DNA from: Acidobacteria bacterium UBA823
GTDB taxonomy: Bacteria; Acidobacteriota; Vicinamibacteria; Vicinamibacterales; UBA823
Direction of reading: 5' to 3'
NCBI GenBank assembly: GCA_002296225.1
Contig: DBHR01000043.1
Location: forward strand, 1 to 53,529
DNA length: 53,529 nt
Below, in pieces: positions 15,406 to 24,495 of the stretch. Position 1 is the first letter of the stretch. Each line of letters starts with the position of its first letter. The position numbers and the translations under genes were made by a program. The notes under the pieces were generated by a model. That model did not search any database, was not told the origin of the DNA, and was given only the letters and a program-made list of their open reading frames with translations.

Positions 15406-17874
15406 CTAGCCGGCATGGGCCTCGTCGGGTTCCTGCTCGGCAATCCGAGCGATCGAGACCACGCAGTCATCGTCCTCCATCTCGATCAGCCTGACGCCCT
15501 GGGTCGCCCGGCCGATTGCGCGGATGCTCCACGCCAGCATCCGGAGGATTTTGCCTTGTTTGGTGATCAACATCAACTCGTCCTCATCCCGCACGTGCGT
15601 GACGCCGACCACCTTGCCATTCCGCTCGCTACTCTGGATGTTAATAATACCTACTCCACCCCGTGACTGTAAGCGATATTCCGCCAATTTGGTGCGTTTT
15701 CCGTAACCATTTTCGCAAACAGTCATCAGCGCGCCACCAAGCCGAACCCCGGTCATGGCAACCACCTCGTCGCCCTCTCGGAGGGTGATGCCGCGAACGC
15801 CGGCCGCTGTCCGGCCCATGGGCCGGACAGCGGCTTCGGGGAATCTGATCGCCATCCCGTTCCGAGTGCCCAGAAAGAGCTCTCCGGTTCCGTCGGTTGC
15901 CTGCACTTCGATCACGGCGTCGTCGGTGCCCACGGCCTGAGCGATGATGCCACCGGCCCGCGGATGCCGAAAAGCGCGCACATCGGTCTTCTTTACCACG
16001 CCACGCCGCGTTCCCATAACAAGGAACCTCTCACCGTCGTGCTCTGGCCATTCTCGTACGGCGACCAGCGCGGCGATTCGCTCGTCAGCCGACATCGAGA
16101 CCAAGTTTGCGATCGCCTTGCCCTTGCCGGACGGCCCGACGTCGGGAATCTCATGCACCTTGAGCCAGCACACCCGCCCGCGGTCCGTGAAAATGAGGAT
16201 GTAGGCGTGACTTGACGCAATGAAGATCTGTGAGACGAAATCCTCATCGCGCATGCGCATGCCGATCCGGCCTTTCCCGCCGCGCCGCTGGTTGCGGTAG
16301 GTAGTAAGAGCCGTCCGCTTGATGTAACCGGTGTTTGTCACCGTGATCGCCATGTCCTCTTCGGCAATCAAATCCTCGATGCGAAGTTCGCCCGTCTCGT
16401 CCACGATCTCGCTCCGCCGGTCGTCGCCAAACTTCTCGCGGAGGGCCCGGAGCTCATCGAGGATGGTCCGCAGCAGCTGGGTATCGCTGCCGAGCACGGC
16501 GCGAAGCCGCTCAATCGTCCGCAAGAGCTCAGTCGTTTCGTCGACGATCTTCTGCCGTTCTAGGCCGGTGAGCCGCTGGAGCTGCATATCGAGAATGGCC
16601 TGTGCCTGCACTTGGGTTAATGTGAAATCGGACATTAGGCCGGTGCGTGCCTCGGTCGGCGATTTCGATCCGCGAATGAGCTTGATAACAGCGTCGAGAT
16701 GATCAAGTGCGATTTTTAACCCCTCGAGGACGTGGGCACGTGCTAGTGCCTTGCGTAGGTCAAACTCCATACGGCGCCGCACAACCTCACGCCGGAACTC
16801 GAGGAATTGCTCGAGCACTTTCGCGAGAGTGAGCACGCGCGGGCGTCCGCCGACGATAGCGAGCATGTTTACGCCAAAGGTCGTCTGGAGTGGCGTGTGC
16901 TTGTAGAGGTTGTTCAACACGACCTCCGGCACTTCACCTCGCTTCAGTTCAATGACAACGCGCATGCCGTCACGATCCGATTCGTCACGTAGGTCCGCAA
17001 TCCCCGCGATCGCCTTCTCGCGAACCAGCTCGGCGATCTGCTCGAGGAGCCTAGCCTTGTTGACCTGGTATGGAATCTCTGTGACGACAATCGATACACG
17101 GTCGCGCTTCGGTATCATCTCGATGTTTGTTTTGGCGCGCATCAGGATCGAGCCACGACCGTGCTCGTACGCCGACCTGGTACCACGCCGGCCGACGATG
17201 TAGCCGCCCGTGGGGAAGTCGGGACCGGGAATGAGGGTGAGTAACTGGGCCAGTTTTGTCTCTTCAGTCTCGCTAAGATGCTCAGCCAGCCAGACGAGCC
17301 CGTCAATGACCTCTCGGAGGTTGTGTGGCGGGATGTTCGTCGCCATGCCGACGGCAATGCCAGCCGATCCGTTCACGAGTAAATTTGGGAACGGCGCGGG
17401 AAGTACCGTCGGCTCCTCAGTCGTCTCGTCGTAGTTGGGAACAAAATCAACGGTTTCCTTGCCAAGATCCGCCATCAGCTGTTCGGCGAACACTCGCAGC
17501 CGGGCTTCGGTGTATCGCATCGCGGCTGGCGGGTCGCCGTCGATCGAACCGAAATTGCCCTGCGAATCGACGAGCAGGTAGCGCATGTTGAAGTCTTGCG
17601 CCATGCGGACAAGCGTGTCGTAAATGGAGGCATCACCGTGCGGGTGGAAGTTGCCCATCACCTCGCCGACGATCTTCGCGCACTTCCGATAGCCACGATT
17701 CGACGCGAGCCCCATGCTACGCATGCCATACAGCACTCGCCGGTGAGCGGGCTTCAGCCCGTCACGCACGTCGGGTAGCGCTCGTCCAATGATCACGCTC
17801 ATGGCGTAATCCATGTACGAACGCTTCATTTCGTCTTCGATCTGGACAGGGATTTTCAAGCCGATGTCGGTCAT
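15406..17874 (-). CDS. gyrA: DNA gyrase subunit A
   Basis: The breakage-reunion subunit of gyrase, which introduces negative supercoils. The 822 residues are normal. The N-terminal domain has SDVRDGLKP-like RALPDVRDGLKPAHRR, the quinolone-region helix NFHPHGDASIYDTLVRM, and AAMRYTEARL with the catalytic tyrosine. The C-terminal beta-pinwheel carries the GyrA box QRRGGKG (in YRNQRRGGKGR), which separates GyrA from ParC. It lies just downstream of gyrB, about 60 bases away. Position 83 (E. coli numbering) is Ala rather than Ser. Confidence 0.97.
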   Translation of the reverse strand: MTDIGLKIPVQIEDEMKRSYMDYAMSVIIGRALPDVRDGLKPAHRRVLYGMRSMGLASNRGYRKCAKIVGEVMGNFHPHGDASIYDTLVRMAQDFNMRYLLVDSQGNFGSIDGDPPAAMRYTEARLRVFAEQLMADLGKETVDFVPNYDETTEEPTVLPAPFPNLLVNGSAGIAVGMATNIPPHNLREVIDGLVWLAEHLSETEETKLAQLLTLIPGPDFPTGGYIVGRRGTRSAYEHGRGSILMRAKTNIEMIPKRDRVSIVVTEIPYQVNKARLLEQIAELVREKAIAGIADLRDESDRDGMRVVIELKRGEVPEVVLNNLYKHTPLQTTFGVNMLAIVGGRPRVLTLAKVLEQFLEFRREVVRRRMEFDLRKALARAHVLEGLKIALDHLDAVIKLIRGSKSPTEARTGLMSDFTLTQVQAQAILDMQLQRLTGLERQKIVDETTELLRTIERLRAVLGSDTQLLRTILDELRALREKFGDDRRSEIVDETGELRIEDLIAEEDMAITVTNTGYIKRTALTTYRNQRRGGKGRIGMRMRDEDFVSQIFIASSHAYILIFTDRGRVCWLKVHEIPDVGPSGKGKAIANLVSMSADERIAALVAVREWPEHDGERFLVMGTRRGVVKKTDVRAFRHPRAGGIIAQAVGTDDAVIEVQATDGTGELFLGTRNGMAIRFPEAAVRPMGRTAAGVRGITLREGDEVVAMTGVRLGGALMTVCENGYGKRTKLAEYRLQSRGGVGIINIQSSERNGKVVGVTHVRDEDELMLITKQGKILRMLAWSIRAIGRATQGVRLIEMEDDDCVVSIARIAEQEPDEAHAG

Positions 17875-17933
17875 ACGAGGTCACGTAACCTCAACGCATA
17901 AACGGCGGGCGTGGGCCACAGAGCGGGCACGCG

Positions 17934-20549
17934 TCACACGTCGAGGTTCTTTACATCCAGTGCGTTGTCTTCGATGAATTTCCGGCGGGGCTCTACTTGA
18001 TCGCCCATCAGGGTTGTGAACATCTGATCGGCTTCAGCGTCGTCCTCGGCCCGCACCTGCAGCAGTGTGCGCCTGTCGGGTTTCATGGTCGTCGCCCACA
18101 GTTGCTCCGCGTTCATTTCGCCCAACCCCTTGTAGCGGTTGATGGCAACTCCCCGGCGTCCGGCCGCAATAAAGTGCTCGACCAAGTCGTCGATCGAGTT
18201 AATCTGCGTGGTACCGTCGGTCTGAGCTGCCTCGCGCGACTCGGTTGCCAAGCGTGTTGCCTCGTCGAGCGGGGCACCGCCGATTTGCGTCTCGTCAGCG
18301 GTGCCGGTCGTTCCCTCCGCCGAGTCGTTCTCGCCGTGCCCATTCGTGCTCGAAACTATCATCGGGCCTTCAAGCCCGCGGACGTCGGCGTAGCTCGCCA
18401 AAAGTGTTCGATACTCCCCAGTCGTGACAAAATCAACGCCGACGAGCTGCCGCTTCCGGTAGCCGCTCGAATGATCGTCGATTGCCAAAGCAAAAGCGTT
18501 GTGCTCTTCGTCGGGAATGACGGAGACCTTTCGCGTTGCCGTTGTCAACTCGGCTGCCAGTGCGGCTAGCGCTTCCTTGTCGGCAAAGAACCCTCGGTCA
18601 CGGGCGTCGTGATCCAGAAACGCCTTAACAACGGCTCGCTCGGGCCCTCGACGCTCGACGAGCTCAACATACTTCTGGTAAACGATTAATTTCTTCAGCA
18701 GCGTCTCCAATTCCGCGCCCACTAGGAGTGAAGAGCGGGCTGGCACGCGCAACGCCCGGGATTCGGCCGCACGGGAAATTAGCCAAGTTTCGAGCTCACG
18801 CTCGTCCTTGATGTAATGCTCGCTCTTGCCGCGCTTCGCCCGGTAGAGTGGTGGCTGCGCAATAAACACGTACCCGTGGTCGATTAGTTCTTTCATCTGG
18901 CGGTAGAAGAACGTCAGGAGTAACGTCCGGATGTGTGAACCATCGACATCGGCGTCGGTCATGATAATAATTCGGTGATATCGGAGGCTCCCCAGATTGA
19001 AATCCTTGCCGATCCCTTCGCAGCCCAGCGCCGCGATCATTGTTTTGATTTCATCGCTGCCGAGCATCTTGTCGAAGCGAGCTTTCTCAACATTAAGGAT
19101 CTTTCCCTTAATCGGAAGGATCGCCTGGAACCGTCGGTCGCGGCCCTGTTTGGCCGACCCACCCGCTGACTCCCCTTCAACAATGTAGAGTTCGCAGAGC
19201 GCCGGGTCGCGTTCTTGGCAATCGGCCAGCTTTCCAGGTAACGAGCTGTTGTCGAGCGCGCCCTTCCGCCGGACGAGATCGCGCGCTTTGCGAGCCGCAG
19301 CGCGCGCGCGGGCTGCCTCAACCGCCTTGGTTAGCACCCGCTTGGCTACACCGGGGTGTTCTTCGAAATAGGAACCCAGTTTGTCGTTGAGAACGGTCTC
19401 AACAATCCCCTTTACCTCGGTGTTGCCGAGTTTTGTTTTTGTCTGCCCCTCAAATTGCGGCTGGGGAATTTTGATGCTAACAACTGCGGTCAGCCCCTCG
19501 CGGATGTCGTCACCACTAATACTTTCGGATAGATCTTTTGCGAATTTGTGCCTGGTTGCGTAATTATTGACTGTTCGCGTAAGTGCCGACCTGAAACCCG
19601 ACAGGTGTGTGCCACCCTCGTGGGTGTTGATGTTGTTAGCAAAAGAGTACACCACTTCGGTATAGCCGTCGTTCCATTGCAGTGCGATCTCAATATCGCT
19701 TTCGTCGCGATTGCCCTTTATGAGGATCGGCTGCTCGTTGACCGGCGCCTTGTTCTTGTTCAGGAACGTCACAAACGACACAATTCCGCCGTCATACAGA
19801 AACTTGTGACTTTTTCCTGATCGCTCGTCGTCAAGCGTAATAGTGAGTCCGCCATTGAGAAATGCGAGCTCCCGGAGACGCTGTGCCAGCGTGTCGAAAC
19901 TAAACTCGACATTCTCAAAGATCTCCGGATCGGGTCGGAATGTGACCTTGGTCCCGCGGCGTTTGGTTGTGCCCGTCACTTCCAGGCCACCGGTCGCAAC
20001 GCCACGTTCGTAGGCTTGGTGGTAGACATTGCCGTTGCGGCGTATTTCAAGGTCGAGCGTCGCCGACAGCGCATTCACAACCGACACGCCGACACCGTGC
20101 AAGCCACCCGAGACCTTGTAGCTAGAATTGTCGAACTTGCCGCCCGCGTGCAGGACTGTGAGCACAACCTCGGCAGCTGATTTCCCACTCACGTGCTTGT
20201 CGACTGGGATCCCCCGACCATCGTCGACAACCGTGATCGAGTTGTCTAAATGCACCGTGACGCTAACCTCATGGCAATGCCCAGCCAGCGCTTCGTCAAT
20301 GGAGTTGTCAACAACCTCGTAAACGAGATGGTGCAGCCCCGTGGCACCGGTTGAGCCGATGTACATAGCGGGCCGCTTTTGCACTGCTTCAAGGCCCTCC
20401 AAGACCTTGATTTTTTTCGCATCATAAGCATCGGTTGCAGTATTTCCCGTCGGTCCAATGGGAGTGGTGGGAGGAACCCGGTCCTTGGCCCTTGAACTAA
20501 GGGGCTTTATCGGGTCCTTGTGAGGTATGTTGTGTTCAAGCTCTGACAT
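17934..20549 (-). CDS. gyrB: DNA gyrase subunit B
   Basis: The ATPase subunit of gyrase. The GHKL ATPase domain shows EVVDNSIDEAL, DDGRGIPVD and GGLHGVGVSVVNALS. The TOPRIM domain shows EGESAGGSAKQGRDR, LPIKGKILNVEKAR and DADVDGSHIRTLLL. The C-terminus ends with RRKFIEDNALDVKNLDV. At 871 residues it is longer than the common ~800, because of a polar N-terminal extension (about 40 residues) and a low-complexity insertion (about residues 725-775, rich in Gly, Thr, Glu) before INRYKGLGEMN. It lies directly after dnaN, with no recF between. Confidence 0.97.
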   Translation of the reverse strand: MSELEHNIPHKDPIKPLSSRAKDRVPPTTPIGPTGNTATDAYDAKKIKVLEGLEAVQKRPAMYIGSTGATGLHHLVYEVVDNSIDEALAGHCHEVSVTVHLDNSITVVDDGRGIPVDKHVSGKSAAEVVLTVLHAGGKFDNSSYKVSGGLHGVGVSVVNALSATLDLEIRRNGNVYHQAYERGVATGGLEVTGTTKRRGTKVTFRPDPEIFENVEFSFDTLAQRLRELAFLNGGLTITLDDERSGKSHKFLYDGGIVSFVTFLNKNKAPVNEQPILIKGNRDESDIEIALQWNDGYTEVVYSFANNINTHEGGTHLSGFRSALTRTVNNYATRHKFAKDLSESISGDDIREGLTAVVSIKIPQPQFEGQTKTKLGNTEVKGIVETVLNDKLGSYFEEHPGVAKRVLTKAVEAARARAAARKARDLVRRKGALDNSSLPGKLADCQERDPALCELYIVEGESAGGSAKQGRDRRFQAILPIKGKILNVEKARFDKMLGSDEIKTMIAALGCEGIGKDFNLGSLRYHRIIIMTDADVDGSHIRTLLLTFFYRQMKELIDHGYVFIAQPPLYRAKRGKSEHYIKDERELETWLISRAAESRALRVPARSSLLVGAELETLLKKLIVYQKYVELVERRGPERAVVKAFLDHDARDRGFFADKEALAALAAELTTATRKVSVIPDEEHNAFALAIDDHSSGYRKRQLVGVDFVTTGEYRTLLASYADVRGLEGPMIVSSTNGHGENDSAEGTTGTADETQIGGAPLDEATRLATESREAAQTDGTTQINSIDDLVEHFIAAGRRGVAINRYKGLGEMNAEQLWATTMKPDRRTLLQVRAEDDAEADQMFTTLMGDQVEPRRKFIEDNALDVKNLDV

Positions 20550-20624
20550 AGACGTGGCGTGGAAATGAGGTCGTTTGAAGTTAAATTGCGGAGTCGCGCC
20601 GGCGGCAAGTGTTCGTGTCGTTGG

Positions 20625-21761
20625 CTAGATGCGCATAGGCATAATCACGTAGGTGTATTGATACCCTTCAGCGCCAACCGGCTGCATAACCGCCTGGCTT
20701 GTTTCGTTCTTGAATTCCAAGCGGACGTTGTCAGTCTCGACAATGCTTAGAAAATCAAGCACATACTTGGCGTTTAAGCAAATCTGCACGCTGTCGCCAC
20801 CATACTCCACTTCTATTTTTTCGCTAGCCTCTCCAACGTCTTGCCTGCTTGAAGTAATGTCAACGACGTCGTTGCTAATCTTAAACGTCACAGCGCTTGA
20901 CCGTTCATTGGATAAAAGCGCGACACGCTTAATCGCTTGGTTCAGGCGGTCGCGCTCAAACTCAACCGCCTTATCGCTGTCCTTGGGGATCACGCGTTCA
21001 TAAGCCGGGAATTGCGCATCGACCTTCCGTGAGATTAAGGTGCGCCCACCAACATTGAAAAAAAGGTGGTTTTCTTCTTCTTGATAACTAATTTCCTTGT
21101 CGTTGTCGGTCAGTAAACTACTAAGTTCTTGCAGGGTTTTTTTCGGAAAAATCACCCGCGCCACATCAGGGTTTTTGGGGGATTTCCCACTTTTTATTGA
21201 CTTCATCGAAACCAGCGCCAGGCGGTGCCCGTCAGTGCCCACCATCGTCATTTCGCTGGCATCTTTGAAAAACAGTGCTCCGTTAAGAAAATACCGCGTG
21301 TCTTCCCCTGTAATCGCAAACTTCGTCCTAGCAATCATCTCCCGCAACGGTTGCCCTGGAAGCTTGACGGCTTGTTTGGTTTTGGGCTCGGCCAAGGTTG
21401 GAAAGTCTTCTTCGGGTAATGTTTGCATGCTCGATATAAATTTTTTCCCTTTAGTGGTTTCCGCCTCAACCATCACCGTATTTTGGCCTTGTTGTTTAAT
21501 TGTAATATTGGTTTCGGGTAACGCCCGAACAACTTCAAATAACGTCTTTGCTGGAAGTGTTACGACGCCGCTTTTCTTTACCTTCGCTGCACAACTACTA
21601 AACAGCGCAACTTCGAGGTCTGTTGCACGCATCTCCACATCATTGGTTTTAGCTTTAAACAAAACATTAGCCAGGATTGGAATGGTGTTTTTCCGTTCCA
21701 CGATGCCTTGAATTAATTGCAATTCGGGAAGGAGGTCATCCTTGTGGACTACTAGTTCCAT
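20625..21761 (-). CDS. dnaN: DNA polymerase III beta subunit (sliding clamp)
   Basis: The ring-shaped processivity clamp of the replicase. The 378 residues fit the family, with three repeated clamp domains and the typical C-terminus QYTYVIMPMRI. The N-terminus MELVVHKDDLLPELQLIQGIVERKNTIPILANV matches the family start. GC content is visibly lower than in gyrB and gyrA. It is 300 bases downstream of dnaA, and that gap contains its own promoter-like sequence. Confidence 0.96.
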   Translation of the reverse strand: MELVVHKDDLLPELQLIQGIVERKNTIPILANVLFKAKTNDVEMRATDLEVALFSSCAAKVKKSGVVTLPAKTLFEVVRALPETNITIKQQGQNTVMVEAETTKGKKFISSMQTLPEEDFPTLAEPKTKQAVKLPGQPLREMIARTKFAITGEDTRYFLNGALFFKDASEMTMVGTDGHRLALVSMKSIKSGKSPKNPDVARVIFPKKTLQELSSLLTDNDKEISYQEEENHLFFNVGGRTLISRKVDAQFPAYERVIPKDSDKAVEFERDRLNQAIKRVALLSNERSSAVTFKISNDVVDITSSRQDVGEASEKIEVEYGGDSVQICLNAKYVLDFLSIVETDNVRLEFKNETSQAVMQPVGAEGYQYTYVIMPMRI

Positions 21762-21884
21762 GCTCTTGAAAACCTCGCGTTGAATGGCATCAACCTTAAC
21801 CGGTAAAACCAGCCCAGTCTTCTAAAGAAATGAAGTTGATAAGTAATATAATTATATCAAGAAAAGAAGGCATGTTGAAAGGTA

Positions 21885-21914
21885 TGTATATTTACATTAC
21901 CCGCTTAAATTCAA
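21885..21914 (-). promoter_or_regulatory. Candidate dnaN promoter
   Basis: On the minus strand, TTGAAT (21914-21909) is followed after 18 bases by TATACA (21890-21885), about 125 bases before the dnaN ATG. A DnaA-box-like TGTGGAATA (21925-21933, two differences from consensus) lies just upstream. The surrounding 300-base gap (21762-22060) is AT-rich and holds no gene that I can see. Confidence 0.35.
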
Positions 21915-22060
21915 CAACTTAGACTGTGGAATAAAACAGGAAAAAATCAAAAAAACACACGCGGTTTTTGTGCAAAAAAAACACCCTACGGCTAATCCTT
22001 AAGACCCACCGCCGGGGCTCGCGGGTAACGGTGAATAGTGCTTGGAACCTATTAAAAACA

Positions 22061-23392
22061 CTAACGAAATGATTGTATGAAGTTGTCAATAAGGGTGTTG
22101 AAATCCCCATCACTTTTTTGTTTCTCTTTTACCTTTTTAATCGAATGGATAACGGTTGAGTGATGTTTCCCACCAAAATGTCTGCCGATTTCTGGAAGTG
22201 AAGAATTAGTGAGGGTCTTGCATAAATACATGGCGATTTGTCGAGGCCCAGAAATTGACTTGGAACTATTTCTCGACTTTAGGTCGCTCACTCTTAACTT
22301 ATAGTAGTCGGCGACGGCTTTCTGGACAACCTCAATCGTGATAGCGCGATCAGCGTGCGCCAAAACATCTTTCAATACGTCTTGGGCGAGTGCGACGGAA
22401 AGTTCTCGTCCAGTGAGCGAGGCATACGCGATCAACCGAATAAGCGACCCCTCAAGTTCCCGGACATTTGATTTAATCTTCCCAGCGACATAAATCGCTA
22501 CATTGTCTGGCAGCGGTATCGATTCAACCTCTGCCTTCTTCTTAAGGATCGCAACCTTGGTTTCCAAATCAGGTGGTTGAATGTCGACGATAAGGCCCCA
22601 TTCAAATCGTGACCGAAGCCGCTCCTCGAGTGAGGGGATTTTATGGGGTGGGCAATCACTATTAATAACGATTTGCTTTTGGAGGTCGTAAAGTGAGTTA
22701 AATGTATGAAAAAATTCTGTTTGCGTCCCCTCTTTCCCGGCCATAAATTGGATATCGTCGACAAGTAAAACGTCGACACTGCGGTAGCGTTCGCGAAACT
22801 CCAGGATGCGATCGAAGCGCACAGCATTAATCATCTCGTTCATAAACCGCTCCGACGAGATGTAGGTGAGTTTTAGTTGCGGGTCCTGCTTAAGGAGGTG
22901 TTGCCCAATGGCGTGCATAAGGTGGGTTTTACCAAGCCCAACCCCACCATAGATATAAAGAGGATTGTACGATCGGGAGGGTGCTTCGGCTACAGCGCGG
23001 CACGCGGCATGGGCAAATTGGTTCGACGAACCAACAACAAAGGTGTCGAATAAGTAGCGCGGGTTCAAGCCGGCTGGGGATGGTTGCGCGGTGGCAGCTT
23101 TAGCGGGTTGGGACAAGGGCTCCGGGGTTGGCGCGGCAACTTTAGGGGCTCCAGTCTCTGTTATAAATGACAGAGTTGCACCACTCCGATTTACCTCGGT
23201 CAGTGCTTCAGAGATGACCCCCTTATAGTGCTTGGTTAACCAGTCGCTAAATAGTGTGTTTGGAACCTGAACCCGAATCGTCTCACCATCGTCATCAATG
23301 AAGACGGTCGGCTTAAACCACGTGTAGAAACTGTGTCGATTAATCTTAATCGCTACACGCGCGAGCACTTGGTCCCAAACGCTACTATTCAT
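22061..23392 (-). CDS. dnaA: Chromosomal replication initiator DnaA
   Basis: Opens oriC and loads the replicative helicase. Domain I (SVWDQVLARVAIKINRHSFYTWF) is followed by a Pro/Ala-rich linker. The AAA+ domain has GGVGLGKTHL (Walker A) and DDIQFMAGK (Walker B/sensor region). The DNA-binding domain IV has SLPEIGRHFGGKHHSTVIHSI, which reads the DnaA box. I use ATG 23392 (443 residues); a TTG at 23404 would add four residues, with no better ribosome site. The gene is transcribed away from the likely origin. Its GC content is lower than the window average. Confidence 0.97.
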   Translation of the reverse strand: MNSSVWDQVLARVAIKINRHSFYTWFKPTVFIDDDGETIRVQVPNTLFSDWLTKHYKGVISEALTEVNRSGATLSFITETGAPKVAAPTPEPLSQPAKAATAQPSPAGLNPRYLFDTFVVGSSNQFAHAACRAVAEAPSRSYNPLYIYGGVGLGKTHLMHAIGQHLLKQDPQLKLTYISSERFMNEMINAVRFDRILEFRERYRSVDVLLVDDIQFMAGKEGTQTEFFHTFNSLYDLQKQIVINSDCPPHKIPSLEERLRSRFEWGLIVDIQPPDLETKVAILKKKAEVESIPLPDNVAIYVAGKIKSNVRELEGSLIRLIAYASLTGRELSVALAQDVLKDVLAHADRAITIEVVQKAVADYYKLRVSDLKSRNSSKSISGPRQIAMYLCKTLTNSSLPEIGRHFGGKHHSTVIHSIKKVKEKQKSDGDFNTLIDNFIQSFR

Positions 23393-23592
23393 CCATTCAA
23401 CCAATCAGAAGTATCGATGGCACCAGCCAACGCGACGATGGCGACTGCTACCGTTTTTGGGTTTTCGCTAAAATCCGGCCAGTGGACTAGGGAAGAGGTC
23501 CCTGGTTATTCACCGTTTCCGTATATGGGTGCCCCCCATCCTTGAATGTCGGTCCAGCCTACCCCCACACCCCCCCCCAAAAACACTTACGT

Positions 23593-23624
23593 TTTTCCAC
23601 ATTTTTTTCCACAGCTGTGGAAAG
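23593..23624. promoter_or_regulatory. DnaA-box cluster with an 18-bp perfect palindrome
   Basis: TTTTCCACA occurs at 23593-23601 and 23605-23613, each one base from the consensus TTATCCACA. TGTGGAAAG lies on the other strand at 23616-23624. The last two form the perfect palindrome TTTCCACAGCTGTGGAAA (23606-23623). Binding by DnaA is inferred from the match and location. Confidence 0.6.
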
Positions 23625-23653
23625 CCGAATGGCGAAAAAGCTTTAATTTATTG

Positions 23654-23666
23654 CAAACAATAACTT
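23654..23666 (+). repeat. 13-bp direct repeat in oriC, copy 1
   Basis: CAAACAATAACTT, repeated exactly at 23779-23791, 125 bases away. This copy borders the AT-rich block just next to the DnaA-box cluster. Confidence 0.8.
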
Positions 23667-23778
23667 TACAGTCCTTCCTGTCCGTTGCCAAAACCATTGA
23701 ATTTCTCCGCCTAGAAGCTCTCCTTGAGCGGGAGGCCATTTACAGGGGACCGACTTCAAACGGTGGTGATTATTTTCA

Positions 23779-23791
23779 CAAACAATAACTT
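23779..23791 (+). repeat. 13-bp direct repeat in oriC, copy 2
   Basis: Exact second copy of CAAACAATAACTT, preceded by TTTTCACA, a further weak DnaA-box-like sequence. Confidence 0.8.
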
Positions 23792-23847
23792 CGCCACGGT
23801 TGGGAAACATCACCCTCCAACTTTCAACCAAACCACCCCTGGGCACA

Positions 23848-23877
23848 TTGACACCAATCGATCGCGTCCACTAGCAT
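23848..23877 (+). promoter_or_regulatory. Candidate rpmH promoter
   Basis: Perfect -35 box TTGACA (23848-23853), an 18-base spacer, then TAGCAT (23872-23877) as -10. It ends 47 bases before the rpmH ATG and points away from the origin. Expected for a highly expressed ribosomal protein gene. Confidence 0.55.
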
Positions 23878-23924
23878 TGAGGTTTCTTGATTGCTCAGCG
23901 AGGGCAATCGAGGATTAGAGATCA

Positions 23925-24062
23925 ATGAAGCGCACCTTCCAACCAAATCGCCGCCACCGCCGGCGGACTCACGGATTTCTCGTGCGGATGAGCACGAAAG
24001 CCGGACGCCGTATCTTAAAGCACCGTCGCGCTAAAGGTCGGAAGCGCCTTGCTCCTTCCTGA
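23925..24062 (+). CDS. rpmH: Ribosomal protein bL34
   Basis: A 45-residue, very basic protein with the family sequence start MKRTFQPN, then the core THGFLVRMSTKAGRRILKHRRAKGRKRL. It is a component of the 50S subunit. The gene is too short for ordinary ORF cut-offs. Its place between oriC and rnpA is conserved across bacteria. This family has one extra Arg/His pair in the RRHRRR segment, within normal variation. Confidence 0.97.
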   Translation: MKRTFQPNRRHRRRTHGFLVRMSTKAGRRILKHRRAKGRKRLAPS

Positions 24063-24146
24063 AGATCACGATTCCTTTTCCGAGCGAGCGGCCGGTCGCC
24101 CCAGCACGGTCATCTGCAGCCTGCGCGCGGCGCGAGAGATGAGGTA

Positions 24147-24491
24147 GTGGCGCAGACGCTTCGACCTAACGAACGGGTTCGGCGGCGGCCGGATTACCAG
24201 CGGATCTCCCAGAAGGGTTTCCGGACCCGTGGCCGGTATTTGACACTTCTCATTTCCCCCAACGATTTACCAAGGAGCCGACTGGGGATCATAGCATCTC
24301 GGCGTCTTGGCGGCGCGACGCAGCGGAATCGAGCGAAGCGTCTCGTGCGGGAATTGTTCAGACGGACGAAGGCGAGCGCTGGATTCGATGTCGTCGTGTT
24401 ACCGCGTCTCGAGTTCCTGAAAGTAGATTTTATAAGCTTGGAATCCGACTATCAGTCGACTCTTGCACGACAGGCGAGTCGGCAACGATGA
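24147..24491 (+). CDS. rnpA: Ribonuclease P protein component
   Basis: The 114-residue protein subunit that helps RNase P RNA process tRNA 5' ends. The signature RNAKRLVRELFR (in the RNR motif region QRNRAKRLVRELFR) and SRLGIIASRRLGGA are present. The GTG start at 24147 is preceded by GATGAGG and gives the expected N-terminus (LRPNERVRRRPDYQRI). It is 84 bases after rpmH and ends four bases before the yidD ATG. Confidence 0.95.
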   Translation: MAQTLRPNERVRRRPDYQRISQKGFRTRGRYLTLLISPNDLPRSRLGIIASRRLGGATQRNRAKRLVRELFRRTKASAGFDVVVLPRLEFLKVDFISLESDYQSTLARQASRQR

Positions 24492-24495
24492 CGGC

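Larger units (their letters stand above)
23405..23924. other. oriC: Probable replication origin (oriC) between dnaA and rpmH
   Basis: A 520-base gene-free stretch between divergent dnaA and rpmH. It holds a cluster of DnaA-box-like sites (23593-23624), an AT-rich segment (about 23635-23670) with the inverted repeat TTATTG/CAATAA (23648-23663), a 13-bp direct repeat, and a C-rich tract (about 23560-23579). The gene order around it is the classical bacterial origin arrangement. Open frames listed across it have no protein-like character. Which part melts cannot be decided by eye. Confidence 0.7.
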
